From IMG/VR virus record IMGVR_UViG_3300044712_000815, positions 62,001 through 126,000 of that record: DNA of 64,000 bases; one strand, given 5' to 3'. This stretch comes from a virus. The notes under the pieces are model-generated. The model was not told the origin of the DNA and did no database searches. It saw nothing but the letters and a program-made list of their open reading frames with translations. Shown in pieces: positions 49,902-57,707 of this stretch. Each line of letters starts with the position of its first letter. Position 1 is the first letter of the stretch. The translations under genes and the position numbers were made by a program.

Positions 49902-50329
49902 AACCAATTATTTGATATATATTCCAATTCGTTAAATTCACAATCAACTGTGTATCCTGTTAACCATTTAATTAATCTTACATCTGATGTTGTTATTTTA
50001 TCATCAATTTTAATAAGTTTACCAGATATATTTTTACAATCATTGTGTGCAAATTTACACATACCATTTTTATGTAATGTACAAATATGTTTATCTTTAT
50101 ATATTATAGAATGTTTAAATGGTATATCTACTTGTTCTACATCAGAATTATCGTGGGTTTTCTTAAAATCTAAACATTTATCTTTCATAATACATTTAGA
50201 ACACCGCATATCATTAGGTCTATAATAATGTGCATTATAATCCCTATCCATAGAATGTAAATAGCTAATCAAACAAGATGTTTTTTTAAATGTAGGTACA
50301 TTATATTTAAAATATATTTTCAACATCAT
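49898..50329 (-). CDS. Hypothetical Cys/His-rich protein, 143 aa
   Basis: It has CSKCIMKDKC followed later by HICTLHKNGMCKFAHNDC, so two metal sites (zinc or Fe-S) are plausible. It lies just downstream of a radical-SAM-like gene and overlaps it. Partner function with that enzyme is possible. An in-frame ATG ten codons upstream is also possible. Confidence 0.58.
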   Translation of the reverse strand: MMLKIYFKYNVPTFKKTSCLISYLHSMDRDYNAHYYRPNDMRCSKCIMKDKCLDFKKTHDNSDVEQVDIPFKHSIIYKDKHICTLHKNGMCKFAHNDCKNISGKLIKIDDKITTSDVRLIKWLTGYTVDCEFNELEYISNNWL

Positions 50330-50975
50330 TTGAAATATATTTTTTAAGTCCAAAATCATATCCTTTATATGGTTCGAAACTTATATTCATTTCTAATAAA
50401 TATTGTTTCAATTCATCATTTACTTGCAACCCACAAAATCCAATAGGTGCATTATATTTATTTGCTATTTTATAAATATTTTCGATTATATCAGATGAAT
50501 CGTTTATATTTTTTATAACAGGTCTATATTCTATTGAATATTTATATTTTAATGTTGATGCAATATTAAGATTATTTTCAAATGTTTTTAAATTTCCACC
50601 ATCATATTCAGAATCAATTCCAAATGTTGAAAAAGCAAAATGTAAATCTAAATTAAAATTTAATTGTGGAAATTTTGAAAAGTCACCTTTTGTTATAATG
50701 ACAACAGGTGCTTTATGTTGTGATTTTTCAAGTAATCTTAAATATTTTATTGTATTATCAATTTGCAATATTGGATCACCATAAAATAAATTAACAGCTA
50801 CTGGTATATTTGTAAATAATGGATTTATATCAACTGGAATTTTATTGTAATTTATTTTTTTATTAGATTCACCAATCAATCGACAATAACAGCAATTATA
50901 ACATTTTGGTAATGAATTTCCAATCATATAAAATGATTTGGTGAAGCAAGCATCTTTATATAAATTATTTTTCAT
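50307..50975 (-). CDS. Radical-SAM-like protein, 222 aa
   Basis: Resembles a phage branch of radical SAM proteins: LPKCYNCCYCRL (C25, C28, C29, C31), then PVAVNLFYGDPILQIDNTIK, APVVIITKGDFSKF, LHFAFSTFGID and EYRPVIKNINDSSD in the usual barrel order. The cysteine cluster is not the classic C-x3-C-x2-C, so the Fe-S site may be altered or my family call may be too specific. It could modify a protein, nucleic acid or small molecule; substrate unknown. Confidence 0.65.
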   Translation of the reverse strand: MKNNLYKDACFTKSFYMIGNSLPKCYNCCYCRLIGESNKKINYNKIPVDINPLFTNIPVAVNLFYGDPILQIDNTIKYLRLLEKSQHKAPVVIITKGDFSKFPQLNFNLDLHFAFSTFGIDSEYDGGNLKTFENNLNIASTLKYKYSIEYRPVIKNINDSSDIIENIYKIANKYNAPIGFCGLQVNDELKQYLLEMNISFEPYKGYDFGLKKYISNDVENIF

Positions 50976-50991
50976 AAATTATCATCCAAAT

Positions 50992-51324
50992 TTATAATTT
51001 GAAAAAATTATCTTCATAATTTTCATAAAAATGTTTTATTTTTTCAATTTGTTCATCTAGATTTATATCTAAACCTTTTTTATATCTATAAAATGATCTA
51101 AGTATTATGCCACTCATATCATCAGGTTCTGTTATACCAATACTAATAAACCATTGTTTCAATTTACTATCAGTCCACAATCCCCAACTATTTCTAAGCC
51201 ATCTACCTGTTGTGGAATGATATGCAGCAATTGCGCTATCTTCTGTTTCTGCTAACCATTGATCAAGACCTTCACTTTGATCTAATTCAATATAACATTC
51301 TTCTAATGTTTCTGGTATTTTCAT
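50992..51324 (-). CDS. DUF6794-like protein, 110 aa
   Basis: The pattern IPETLEECYIELDQ, then GRWLRNSWGLWTDSKL followed by GITEPDDMSGIILRSF, is what I recall for the DUF6794 family (H...G-x-x-x-R-N-x-W-G-L-W...D-D-M-S-x-I-I-L). The function of that family is unknown. Overlaps the upstream membrane-protein gene in ATGA style. Confidence 0.68.
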   Translation of the reverse strand: MKIPETLEECYIELDQSEGLDQWLAETEDSAIAAYHSTTGRWLRNSWGLWTDSKLKQWFISIGITEPDDMSGIILRSFYRYKKGLDINLDEQIEKIKHFYENYEDNFFKL

Positions 51325-51533
51325 ATTTTAAATTTTTTTGTACCGTATGTAATAGTTGGACTAAATGATAATTTTCCATCATTTTTAGAAACATATTTCC
51401 ATATTTTATAAAATATGTAAAATATAATAAGACTAATTATAACCCCAACCCAACCCCACAATATTCCAAACACAATTTGCATTGCCGGTGGACCGAATAA
51501 ATTCATTAATATAAATAATGTTTTTTCAATCAT
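51321..51533 (-). CDS. Small membrane protein, 70 aa
   Basis: Two hydrophobic segments (TLFILMNLFGPPAMQIVFGI and GWVGVIISLIIFYIFYKIW) with a basic C-terminal end; an integral inner-membrane protein is expected. First gene after the TnpB-like gene on this strand, with an AT-rich leader. Confidence 0.6.
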   Translation of the reverse strand: MIEKTLFILMNLFGPPAMQIVFGILWGWVGVIISLIIFYIFYKIWKYVSKNDGKLSFSPTITYGTKKFKI

Positions 51534-51612
51534 TTTTGAATATAATTTTTTTAATTATATAAATATATACAACAAATGTTTAAAAATAATATTTATGTGT
51601 ATAATTGCACTA

Positions 51613-52932
51613 CTAATTTTTAGCTAAAGAACAACCACATTCTTCATTTAATTCGTGTTTACTAATTCCGTTGAAGGAACAAGATAAACTATAGTTAAAT
51701 AAACTTAAATCTATTTTATTTAAAAAGTCCGTGCCAGACAACATTTCAATTTCTTTTTTACCAATATTTACACTACTATTCAAATCTCTTTGATAAATTT
51801 TACCACAATTAGGACAAATATATTGTCTAATTGATGGATTTTTATATACCCGATCACCACAAAAATAACAATCACTAGTTGTGTGTTTTTCACTATTAAC
51901 TATTAATGTTTTACCACATTTTTTGGATTGATGTTCCAAAATATTTCTAAACATTCCAATCATTTCCTGATTTAACATACTTCTGTGCATTGTGTCAAAT
52001 TTAGCAGTATTTAAATCTGGTGTATAATCACCAATAATAATTAAATCGTAATTTTTAAATAAATAATTAGAAATAGTATTACAATATGTCTTTTTTTGTT
52101 CTCGAATTTTATCATATACTTTAATTAATTTATTTTTTAATCTATTGTATTCTTTTGTGTATTGTTTAAATTTTACATTATAATTTTTATCGCCATTAAT
52201 TAAATATTTTTTCTTTTTATCCATTATTGATTTAATTTCATCTATTTGTTTATCACCATATTTTATAAAATTGTTTTTATTAAAAATTATAGTTTTACCA
52301 TTATTATCAACTGCACAAAAAAAGTTTTTGTGGTTTTGATCTATTGAAATCCAATTTTTAATATCTTTCTTTATTGGATCAAGCATATCAAATGTTAAAT
52401 TGATATAATATTTATTTGATTTTTTACAAATTCTTAATGTTTTTAGTTTACCCGATCTTAATTTATTTTTTAATTGTGCTTTTATTTTTATTCGTTTACC
52501 ATTAATATCTTTTCCACAAGATAAAATAAATTCATTATCATTTATTGAATAACCAATATATGGTTCATCATAATATAATGAAAACCATTTCTTTTTCCAT
52601 GATCTAAAATGTGGATAACCTTTATTATTCTTAAAAAATCCCTTAAATGCAAATTCTAATCTTGTTGCTACTTCTTTAAGTGGTTTACTATATATTGTGT
52701 TAATGAAATTATAATCTGTTGTTTTTTTCATATTATTTACCATATAATTTCTCAACCCATTTCTTTTATTTAATAATGGTTTATTTAAATTAGTTAACTT
52801 AAATTCTTTATATTGATTTATGGATAATTCTAATAAATGATTATATAACCAATTTAATATTTTACTTTGACCATCCAATATTAATTTATTTTCATTATCT
52901 AGTATTAATTCTATATTTTGACTATAAATCAT
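51613..52932 (-). CDS. TnpB-like protein (IS200/IS605 OrfB family), RuvC Glu replaced
   Basis: A 439-aa protein with the TnpB plan: N-terminal wedge and REC-like part (SYDEPYIG-type segment near residue 120), RuvC I ISIDQNHKNFFCAV with Asp198, RuvC II LIIIGDYTPDLNTAKF, a zinc ribbon CYFCG and CPNCG (C355, C358, C373, C376), and RuvC III YQRDLNSSVNIG with Asp383. Normal TnpB has Glu in I-x-x-E-D-L; here that position is Gly301, followed by Asp302. TnpB proteins are RNA-guided nucleases; loss of the Glu could leave a guide-RNA-binding, non-cutting form, or Asp302 may substitute. No TnpA gene is near, and the start overlaps an RHH gene in ATGA. Confidence 0.8.
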   Translation of the reverse strand: MIYSQNIELILDNENKLILDGQSKILNWLYNHLLELSINQYKEFKLTNLNKPLLNKRNGLRNYMVNNMKKTTDYNFINTIYSKPLKEVATRLEFAFKGFFKNNKGYPHFRSWKKKWFSLYYDEPYIGYSINDNEFILSCGKDINGKRIKIKAQLKNKLRSGKLKTLRICKKSNKYYINLTFDMLDPIKKDIKNWISIDQNHKNFFCAVDNNGKTIIFNKNNFIKYGDKQIDEIKSIMDKKKKYLINGDKNYNVKFKQYTKEYNRLKNKLIKVYDKIREQKKTYCNTISNYLFKNYDLIIIGDYTPDLNTAKFDTMHRSMLNQEMIGMFRNILEHQSKKCGKTLIVNSEKHTTSDCYFCGDRVYKNPSIRQYICPNCGKIYQRDLNSSVNIGKKEIEMLSGTDFLNKIDLSLFNYSLSCSFNGISKHELNEECGCSLAKN

Positions 52933-53096
52933 AATATATTAATTTCATTTTTGTCGATCACATTGTATTCGATTAAATCTTTAAGTATTAGATACTCTAC
53001 ATATTTTGAAGAATTTTCCATATTTTCCAATAAATATTCTTTGATTTTTGGATTTACTGCTACCGAAATACTAACTTTAGTTTTAATCTTTTTCAT
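52929..53096 (-). CDS. Ribbon-helix-helix DNA-binding protein, 55 aa
   Basis: Translation begins MKKIKTKVSISVAVNPKIKE, the beta strand and first helix, then NSSKYVEYLILKDLIEY, turn and second helix. RHH fold as in small repressors and antitoxins. Its TGA overlaps the ATG of the TnpB-like gene, so the two are translationally coupled and this protein may control it. Confidence 0.72.
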   Translation of the reverse strand: MKKIKTKVSISVAVNPKIKEYLLENMENSSKYVEYLILKDLIEYNVIDKNEINIL

Positions 53097-53196
53097 TTTA
53101 TTGTTGTTTTATTACTATATATAAATAAAATAAAGTCATATTTTTCTATTTTTAAACATTTTTAATATTTAAGTATATATAAGTAAAAAAAATTAT

Positions 53197-53349
53197 ATGG
53201 CAAGACCTAAAATAATAGACAAGAAAATAACTATGTCATTGACAATAAATGAATTATTGAATGAAAAATTAGAAAAATATCTTAATGAGAAAAAATTAAG
53301 TAAATCTGAATATATTGAAAATTTAATAAAAAAAGATAAAAATCTATGA
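53197..53349 (+). CDS. Ribbon-helix-helix DNA-binding protein, 50 aa
   Basis: MARPKIIDKKITMSLTINE gives the beta strand, and LSKSEYIENLIKKDKNL the second helix. It is divergent from the RHH gene of the TnpB-like cassette across 100 nt. Its TGA overlaps the ATG of the DUF1848 gene. Probably an autoregulating small repressor. Confidence 0.72.
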   Translation: MARPKIIDKKITMSLTINELLNEKLEKYLNEKKLSKSEYIENLIKKDKNL

Positions 53350-54113
53350 CACCATATATAATATCAGCTTCTCGTCGTGAAGATATTCCAGCTTGGAAAG
53401 TTGAATGGTTTTTAGACCGAATTAAAGAAGGTAAAGTTGAAATGTGTAGTTCCTTCGCTGAATATGAAATATCCTTTGAAAAGACCAAATTGATAGTATT
53501 TTGGACTAAAAACCCAAGACCACTAATGGAACATTTGAAAGAAATACCTTTCAAGTATTATTTTCATTATACATTAAATGATTATCCGGAATATGAATTG
53601 AATGTACCACCATTAAATGATAGAATTCAAACTTTTATAGATTTATCAAATATGATAGGTAAGAAAAAAGTAATTTGGAGATTCGATCCTATTATAATTA
53701 ATGATCAAATATCAGTTGATGAAATAATAAAAAGAATTAAAAATATTGGTGACCAAATTTATCCATATACTGAAAAATTAGTATTTAGTTTTGTTGATCC
53801 ATATGTGAAACTTAAAAATCAATTTAATAGTATAAATAACGAAACACAATTAAAAATTGTAAATGAACTAAAAAAACTTAATTTATCCTGGAATTTAGAA
53901 TTGGCAACATGCGCTGAAAACAATGAATTTGAAGGAATTGAACACAATAAATGTATTGATCCCGAATTAATTAAACGGATATGTGGAAATAAACGATGGA
54001 TTAGTGACACAAAAGATAAAGCACAACGAAAGTTATGTGGTTGTATAACATCAGGTGATATTGGATCATTTAGAGAATGTTCACATTCATGTACATATTG
54101 TTACGCAAAATAA
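53346..54113 (+). CDS. DUF1848 protein with C-terminal Fe-S-type cysteine motif
   Basis: Matches the DUF1848 family: PYIISASRREDIPAWKVEWF, then KTKLIVFWTKNPRPLMEHL, VIWRFDPIIINDQISVDEII and the C-terminal RKLCGCITSGDIGSF followed by CSHSCTYCYA (C245, C249, C252: C-x3-C-x2-C). The barrel-like body and terminal cysteine triplet suggest a radical-SAM-related enzyme with the cluster at the C-terminus; the substrate of the family is unknown. It shares overlapping translation with an RHH gene, like the mobile-type genes in this window. Confidence 0.82.
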   Translation: MTPYIISASRREDIPAWKVEWFLDRIKEGKVEMCSSFAEYEISFEKTKLIVFWTKNPRPLMEHLKEIPFKYYFHYTLNDYPEYELNVPPLNDRIQTFIDLSNMIGKKKVIWRFDPIIINDQISVDEIIKRIKNIGDQIYPYTEKLVFSFVDPYVKLKNQFNSINNETQLKIVNELKKLNLSWNLELATCAENNEFEGIEHNKCIDPELIKRICGNKRWISDTKDKAQRKLCGCITSGDIGSFRECSHSCTYCYAK

Positions 54114-54122
54114 AAATAAAAT

Positions 54123-54332
54123 ATGACACAAAAAGAAATTGATTTAGTATATGAATTAACTATAAGCATATATCAAGATAAGTGGTTTAAAGAAAAAAAA
54201 AGAACCCGTGATGAAGTACAAGACTGGGTTAGAAAACAACTAGCATCATTTGAAATATACACTATGCCATGTGGTATGAGTTGGGGTGTTTTATGTAGTG
54301 AAGAATTATATAATGAAATTGGTAATATATGA
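54123..54332 (+). CDS. Hypothetical protein, 69 aa
   Basis: Not recognised. A charged helix pair followed by YTMPCGMSWGVLCSEELY. Small proteins of this layout are common beside phage modification genes. The stop overlaps the methyltransferase start in ATGA. Confidence 0.6.
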   Translation: MTQKEIDLVYELTISIYQDKWFKEKKRTRDEVQDWVRKQLASFEIYTMPCGMSWGVLCSEELYNEIGNI

Positions 54333-55224
54333 TAAATTTAACCAAAATAAAAAATCAGGAATTATATTTTAATGATTGTTTTGATGTATTTCCAACAATT
54401 TCAGATAAATCGGTTGATGCTATTATGGCAGATTTACCATTCGGTACAACCAATTGTCCTTGGGATAGTGTTTTACCATTAAATAAGCATATTAAATTAA
54501 CTAAAAGAAATAAAATAATTTATATTAATGAAAATGATTTTTTAATTAATCAGTATAAATTGGGAATTTCTTATAATGAAGCAAAAGAATATTTCGATAA
54601 CAATTGTTCTTTAGGTTTATGGGATCATTACAAAAGAATAATTAAAGATAATGGTGTGATATTATTGTTTGGTCAAACGCCATTTGTTGAAGTTCTTGGC
54701 AACTCCAATATTGATATGCTTAAATATGAATGGGTATGGGAAAAAACCCAAGCAACTGGTTATTTTAATGCAAAAAAGTGTCCAATGAAAGCACATGAAA
54801 ATATTTTAGTGTTTTATAATAATCCACCAACATATAATTATCAGAAAACCGAAGGACATAGCCCAATAAATACATATACGAAAAAAGTTGATGTGTGCAA
54901 CAAAACCCATGTTTATGGTAAGGTAAAAAAGGATGTTAGTGGTGGTGGTGAAACTGATAGATATCCAAGGAGTGTACAATTATTTTCTTCTGATAAACAA
55001 AAAATAAACTAAATGGTACAATTCATTCGACACAAAAACCATTAGAATTAATGAAATATTTCATCAAAACATATACCAATGAAGGTGATTTAATATTGGA
55101 TAACACAATGGGATCAGGGACAACAAATTTGGGGTCATTTATATTAAATAGGAGATCAATAGGAATTGATAATGATAAGACATCTTTTGATAAAGCAGTA
55201 AAAAGAATTACTGATTATATTTAA
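54329..55224 (+). pseudogene. DNA methyltransferase (N6-adenine/N4-cytosine), frameshifted
   Basis: The first frame (to 55012) holds catalytic motif IV as DLPFGTTNCPWD (D-P-P-Y group), then IILLFGQTPFVEVL-like core strands and EYEWVWEKTQATGYFNAKK-type segments with AHENILVFYNNPPTYN. It stops after KQKIN. The next frame, from about 55000, continues IHSTQKPLELMKYFIKTYTN, then DLILDNTMGSGTTNLGSFIL (motifs X and I, the SAM site) and ends at TAA 55222-55224. Both parts are needed, so a one-base change near an A run at 54998-55008 has split the gene, unless a frameshift is used or the sequence has an indel error. Target sequence unknown. Confidence 0.82.
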
Positions 55225-55254
55225 AAATAAATGAAAAAATATTACCAAATATAG

Positions 55255-55284
55255 TTGATAATCAAATTATTTTTCGTATCTTTG
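55255..55284 (+). promoter_or_regulatory. Host-type (Bacteroidota) early promoter
   Basis: TTG, 19 nt, TATCTTTG: an excellent match to the Bacteroidota consensus. The next bases GTAGCATAATTAAAACAAC repeat the leader found in front of the leftmost minus-strand gene. Confidence 0.8.
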
Positions 55285-55307
55285 TAGCATAATTAAAACA
55301 ACAAAAA

Positions 55308-55697
55308 ATGAAAGATCGTATTGAATTACTAATAAAATTAGGATTATCTGAAAAACAAGCAACAGATTTTGTTGAAAATATCGCAAATGAAGCATATTCT
55401 GATGGTTATGTGGAAGGTATGACAGATGAACCTGCAATAATTGGTGAAAGTTTAGGAAAATCTGGTATGGATTTTTTTGAATGGTGGAACATTAAAATGA
55501 AAAATGAAAATAAACCACTTTCTTATTCAGATATAGCATTACATATGTTAGTAAAAGATGAACTTGGTAGAATCGGAAAAGTCATTATAAATGATGATAT
55601 TGATAATATTAAAATATCATTTAGTAAAGATCACTGTGAATACTTTTCACTTAGGTCCGATAATAATGATGGTTTATCCAAATTATATAAAGCATAA
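55308..55697 (+). CDS. Hypothetical early protein, 129 aa
   Basis: Not recognised. The N-terminal 60 residues form a helical domain (ELLIKLGLSEKQATDFVENI), and the C-terminal part is a small beta domain (VKDELGRIGKVIINDDIDNI). Expressed from a strong host-type promoter, so probably an early gene. Confidence 0.65.
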   Translation: MKDRIELLIKLGLSEKQATDFVENIANEAYSDGYVEGMTDEPAIIGESLGKSGMDFFEWWNIKMKNENKPLSYSDIALHMLVKDELGRIGKVIINDDIDNIKISFSKDHCEYFSLRSDNNDGLSKLYKA

Positions 55698-55708
55698 TTA
55701 AAAACAAC
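55692..55708 (+). promoter_or_regulatory. Third copy of the GCATAATTAAAA-CAAC leader
   Basis: GCATAATTAAAAACAACG precedes the next gene and includes the stop codon of the gene before. The same leader follows the two best host-type promoters, but here no TAnnTTTG box precedes it, so it probably acts at translation level. Confidence 0.5.
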
Positions 55709-55712
55709 GAAA

Positions 55713-55982
55713 ATGACTTACGAATCAGAACAAGTATTTGTGTATCTTTTTGATAGGGGATGGGTTGATAATGATGGTGTTTGTTACAGAACTGGCAAAT
55801 ATTTAAACAACACCGGATATTATAGTGAAACGTTTAAGGATAATAAAATATACCATTGTGGAAACGGTGATTGGGATAATATTCCAAAACCAATTTCTAA
55901 AAAATTAGTAGCAGAACATATTGACCAATATAATTCAGAAAACTTAGATAGAGACATATACGAACAGTGGAATCTTCTTTAA
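55713..55982 (+). CDS. Hypothetical early protein, 89 aa
   Basis: Not recognised. An acidic, aromatic alpha/beta protein (QVFVYLFDRGWVDNDGVCYR) with a net negative charge, second in the early two-gene unit. Followed by a strong terminator. Confidence 0.62.
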   Translation: MTYESEQVFVYLFDRGWVDNDGVCYRTGKYLNNTGYYSETFKDNKIYHCGNGDWDNIPKPISKKLVAEHIDQYNSENLDRDIYEQWNLL

Positions 55983-55987
55983 AGGCA

Positions 55988-56022
55988 TAAAAAAAAGCTT
56001 CAAATTGAAGCTTTTTTATTTT
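55988..56022. terminator. Bidirectional terminator
   Basis: AAAAAAGCTTCA / TGAAGCTTTTTT-type hairpin with A and T runs on the two sides, placed between convergent genes. Confidence 0.92.
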
Positions 56023-56025
56023 TTA

Positions 56026-56358
56026 TTATCCTAGATTACTTTTTAATTTTTTTATTAAATTAAGTCGTCTTAATAATTTTTTTTCTTTTTTATTTAGATC
56101 ACCATCATTATCCATTTTAGCGTGTAATTCATCAATTTTATCACTAATTTTATCCATTGGAATAATTTCATCTTCGGATACATCCAACAATTTTTTAAGT
56201 TTTGTTGGTTCATCCAAATTTCGTTTAGCCCAATCAGCGTCTTTTTGTGCTTGTTTTTTTAATTTATTGGCTTTTTTAGCTTTCTTTTTGAGTTTTTTTT
56301 CTGAATCGTCATCACTATTTTCAAAAATAAAGTTTTCATATATTTCTACGTGTTTCAT
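56026..56358 (-). CDS. Tagged basic coiled-coil protein, 110 aa
   Basis: Opens MKHVEIYENFIFENSDDD, resembling the capsid-targeting-like tags elsewhere, then a very Lys-rich coiled coil (LKKKAKKANKLKKQAQKDAD). A small, highly basic, tagged protein fits an internal head or DNA-condensing protein. Function inferred only. Confidence 0.62.
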   Translation of the reverse strand: MKHVEIYENFIFENSDDDSEKKLKKKAKKANKLKKQAQKDADWAKRNLDEPTKLKKLLDVSEDEIIPMDKISDKIDELHAKMDNDGDLNKKEKKLLRRLNLIKKLKSNLG

Positions 56359-56369
56359 AAAATTGAAAA

Positions 56370-56807
56370 TTATTTTTTCTTACCAATTGGTTTTTTGGTA
56401 ATTTTTCTATCATCATCATAGATTTTACATTTTTTGTCTTTTTTACAATCTTTATCTTTAACTTTTACATCATCATCTTCATCATCAATATCATCTAATC
56501 TAACTTTTTTTTCATTGATAATGTCTTTACCAGTTTCTGTACGTTTAGAATGTTTTTGATCATTCTTTGGTAAATCACTTTTACCAAAATCATCAAGACT
56601 AATTAAATTATGCAATTTGCCATTAGAAATAACATCTTTTGATTTTGGTTTTTCATTTACATCTTTAGACCAATCTTTAGGATAATCATTTGATTCAGCT
56701 AATATATCTTTAGCCACTTCAGTGTGTTTTGTTGGTTTTGCTTTTTTGCAAACCTTGTCACAAGAAAATTCTTCTATTCCAAGAAGGTTATTTAATTTTT
56801 TGTCCAT
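56370..56807 (-). CDS. Charged protein with internally duplicated motif, 145 aa
   Basis: Lys/Asp-rich and largely disordered. Two copies of one motif are seen: LNNLLGIEEF with TEVAKDILAE, and LHNLISLDDF with TETGKDIINE. The L-x-x-[FL]-[ED]-[ED]-F core also resembles the N-terminus of the 178-aa protein further right. Likely a processed internal or scaffold-core protein; inference. Confidence 0.62.
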   Translation of the reverse strand: MDKKLNNLLGIEEFSCDKVCKKAKPTKHTEVAKDILAESNDYPKDWSKDVNEKPKSKDVISNGKLHNLISLDDFGKSDLPKNDQKHSKRTETGKDIINEKKVRLDDIDDEDDDVKVKDKDCKKDKKCKIYDDDRKITKKPIGKKK

Positions 56808-56843
56808 TGTCTTTAATTATTTTTTTGTATATATAAATATTTT

Positions 56844-57104
56844 TTAATTTTTTTCTTCTTTACCACAAATTTCATCTTTAATCTGATCTAAATCTTTAGA
56901 TGCACCTTTACCTTTAACCCAATATTTATTGATGTTATCGAAAAATTCTTTCTTTTTTTCTTCTGATAATTTAGCAGGTGATTTTTCATCATAACAATTA
57001 TTAAGAATAAATTTAAAAAATTCTCTATATTCTTTTTGCAAATCAGATAATTGTTGTTCATTTACACTATCCATATATTGTCCAAAATCTTTAATCTTGT
57101 TCAT
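56844..57104 (-). CDS. Tagged helical protein, 86 aa
   Basis: Opens MNKIKDFGQYMDSVNEQ, a tag-like N-terminus, then a helical, Lys-rich body with one Cys near each end. Function unknown. Confidence 0.6.
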   Translation of the reverse strand: MNKIKDFGQYMDSVNEQQLSDLQKEYREFFKFILNNCYDEKSPAKLSEEKKKEFFDNINKYWVKGKGASKDLDQIKDEICGKEEKN

Positions 57105-57120
57105 ACGTTATTCTTTTTTT

Positions 57121-57156
57121 TATTATATATTAATTTTTAAAATCATTTTTTTTTAT
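57121..57156 (-). promoter_or_regulatory. Putative phage promoter (minus strand)
   Basis: On the minus strand AAAAAAATGATTTTAAAAAT, then TTAATATATAATAAAAAA lies just before the 86-aa gene. Same two-box motif as before the capsid gene. Confidence 0.5.
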
Positions 57157-57364
57157 CATATAATTTTAAATTTCTCGTGATTAAATTACCTTTTAATTTT
57201 TCAGTTTTCTTTGATCCATCTTCAAAATATATTTCAATTTCAAATTCATCAAATTTAAGACCAAAATCTTGATATTCAATAATATCATAATTTGTTGATA
57301 ATATAATCACATTTTTGTTGTGATATAATCCACGTCTACCTATGTAATATTCTTTAAATAACAT
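57143..57364 (-). CDS. Hypothetical protein, 73 aa
   Basis: Not recognised. A beta-rich small protein (NVIILSTNYDIIEYQDFGLK; EFEIEIYFEDGSKKTEKL). Overlaps its upstream neighbour by 11 nt. Confidence 0.57.
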   Translation of the reverse strand: MLFKEYYIGRRGLYHNKNVIILSTNYDIIEYQDFGLKFDEFEIEIYFEDGSKKTEKLKGNLITRNLKLYDKKK

Positions 57365-57707
57365 TATATTTTTTTCCTTTTTGTATCATATTATATTTTT
57401 CCATTTCAATATTTGTTGGAAATTTTAAATTTTTAATATATGCAGTAAAAATTTCACCTTGATGTTTTAAACCTATTGGTGGATTTGAACCCATAAATCG
57501 AGTATATAATAATAAATCAGTTGGCACATCATCATATTTAACATTATAAAAATAATCGTAATCACCCAATTCTTTACTATATATTATACCAATATTATTA
57601 TTTAAAAATTTTTTAATTTCTTCCAACCAATTATCATCAGGAATTATTTTTACAATATCCCCAACTTGATATAATATATCATTTTCAAATTTTTTAATAT
57701 ATTTCAT
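57354..57707 (-). CDS. Tagged protein with SH3-like domain, 117 aa
   Basis: Opens MKYIKKFENDI (tag-like), then a probable SH3-like barrel (YQVGDIVKIIPDDNWLEEIK). The ATG that overlaps the upstream stop (TAATG) is used. Function unknown. Confidence 0.58.
   Translation of the reverse strand: MKYIKKFENDILYQVGDIVKIIPDDNWLEEIKKFLNNNIGIIYSKELGDYDYFYNVKYDDVPTDLLLYTRFMGSNPPIGLKHQGEIFTAYIKNLKFPTNIEMEKYNMIQKGKKYNVI

Noticed and set aside
51540-52932. A complete IS200/IS605 insertion sequence
   Set aside because: No tnpA, no subterminal hairpin pair and no clear element ends can be seen; only the TnpB-like gene is present.
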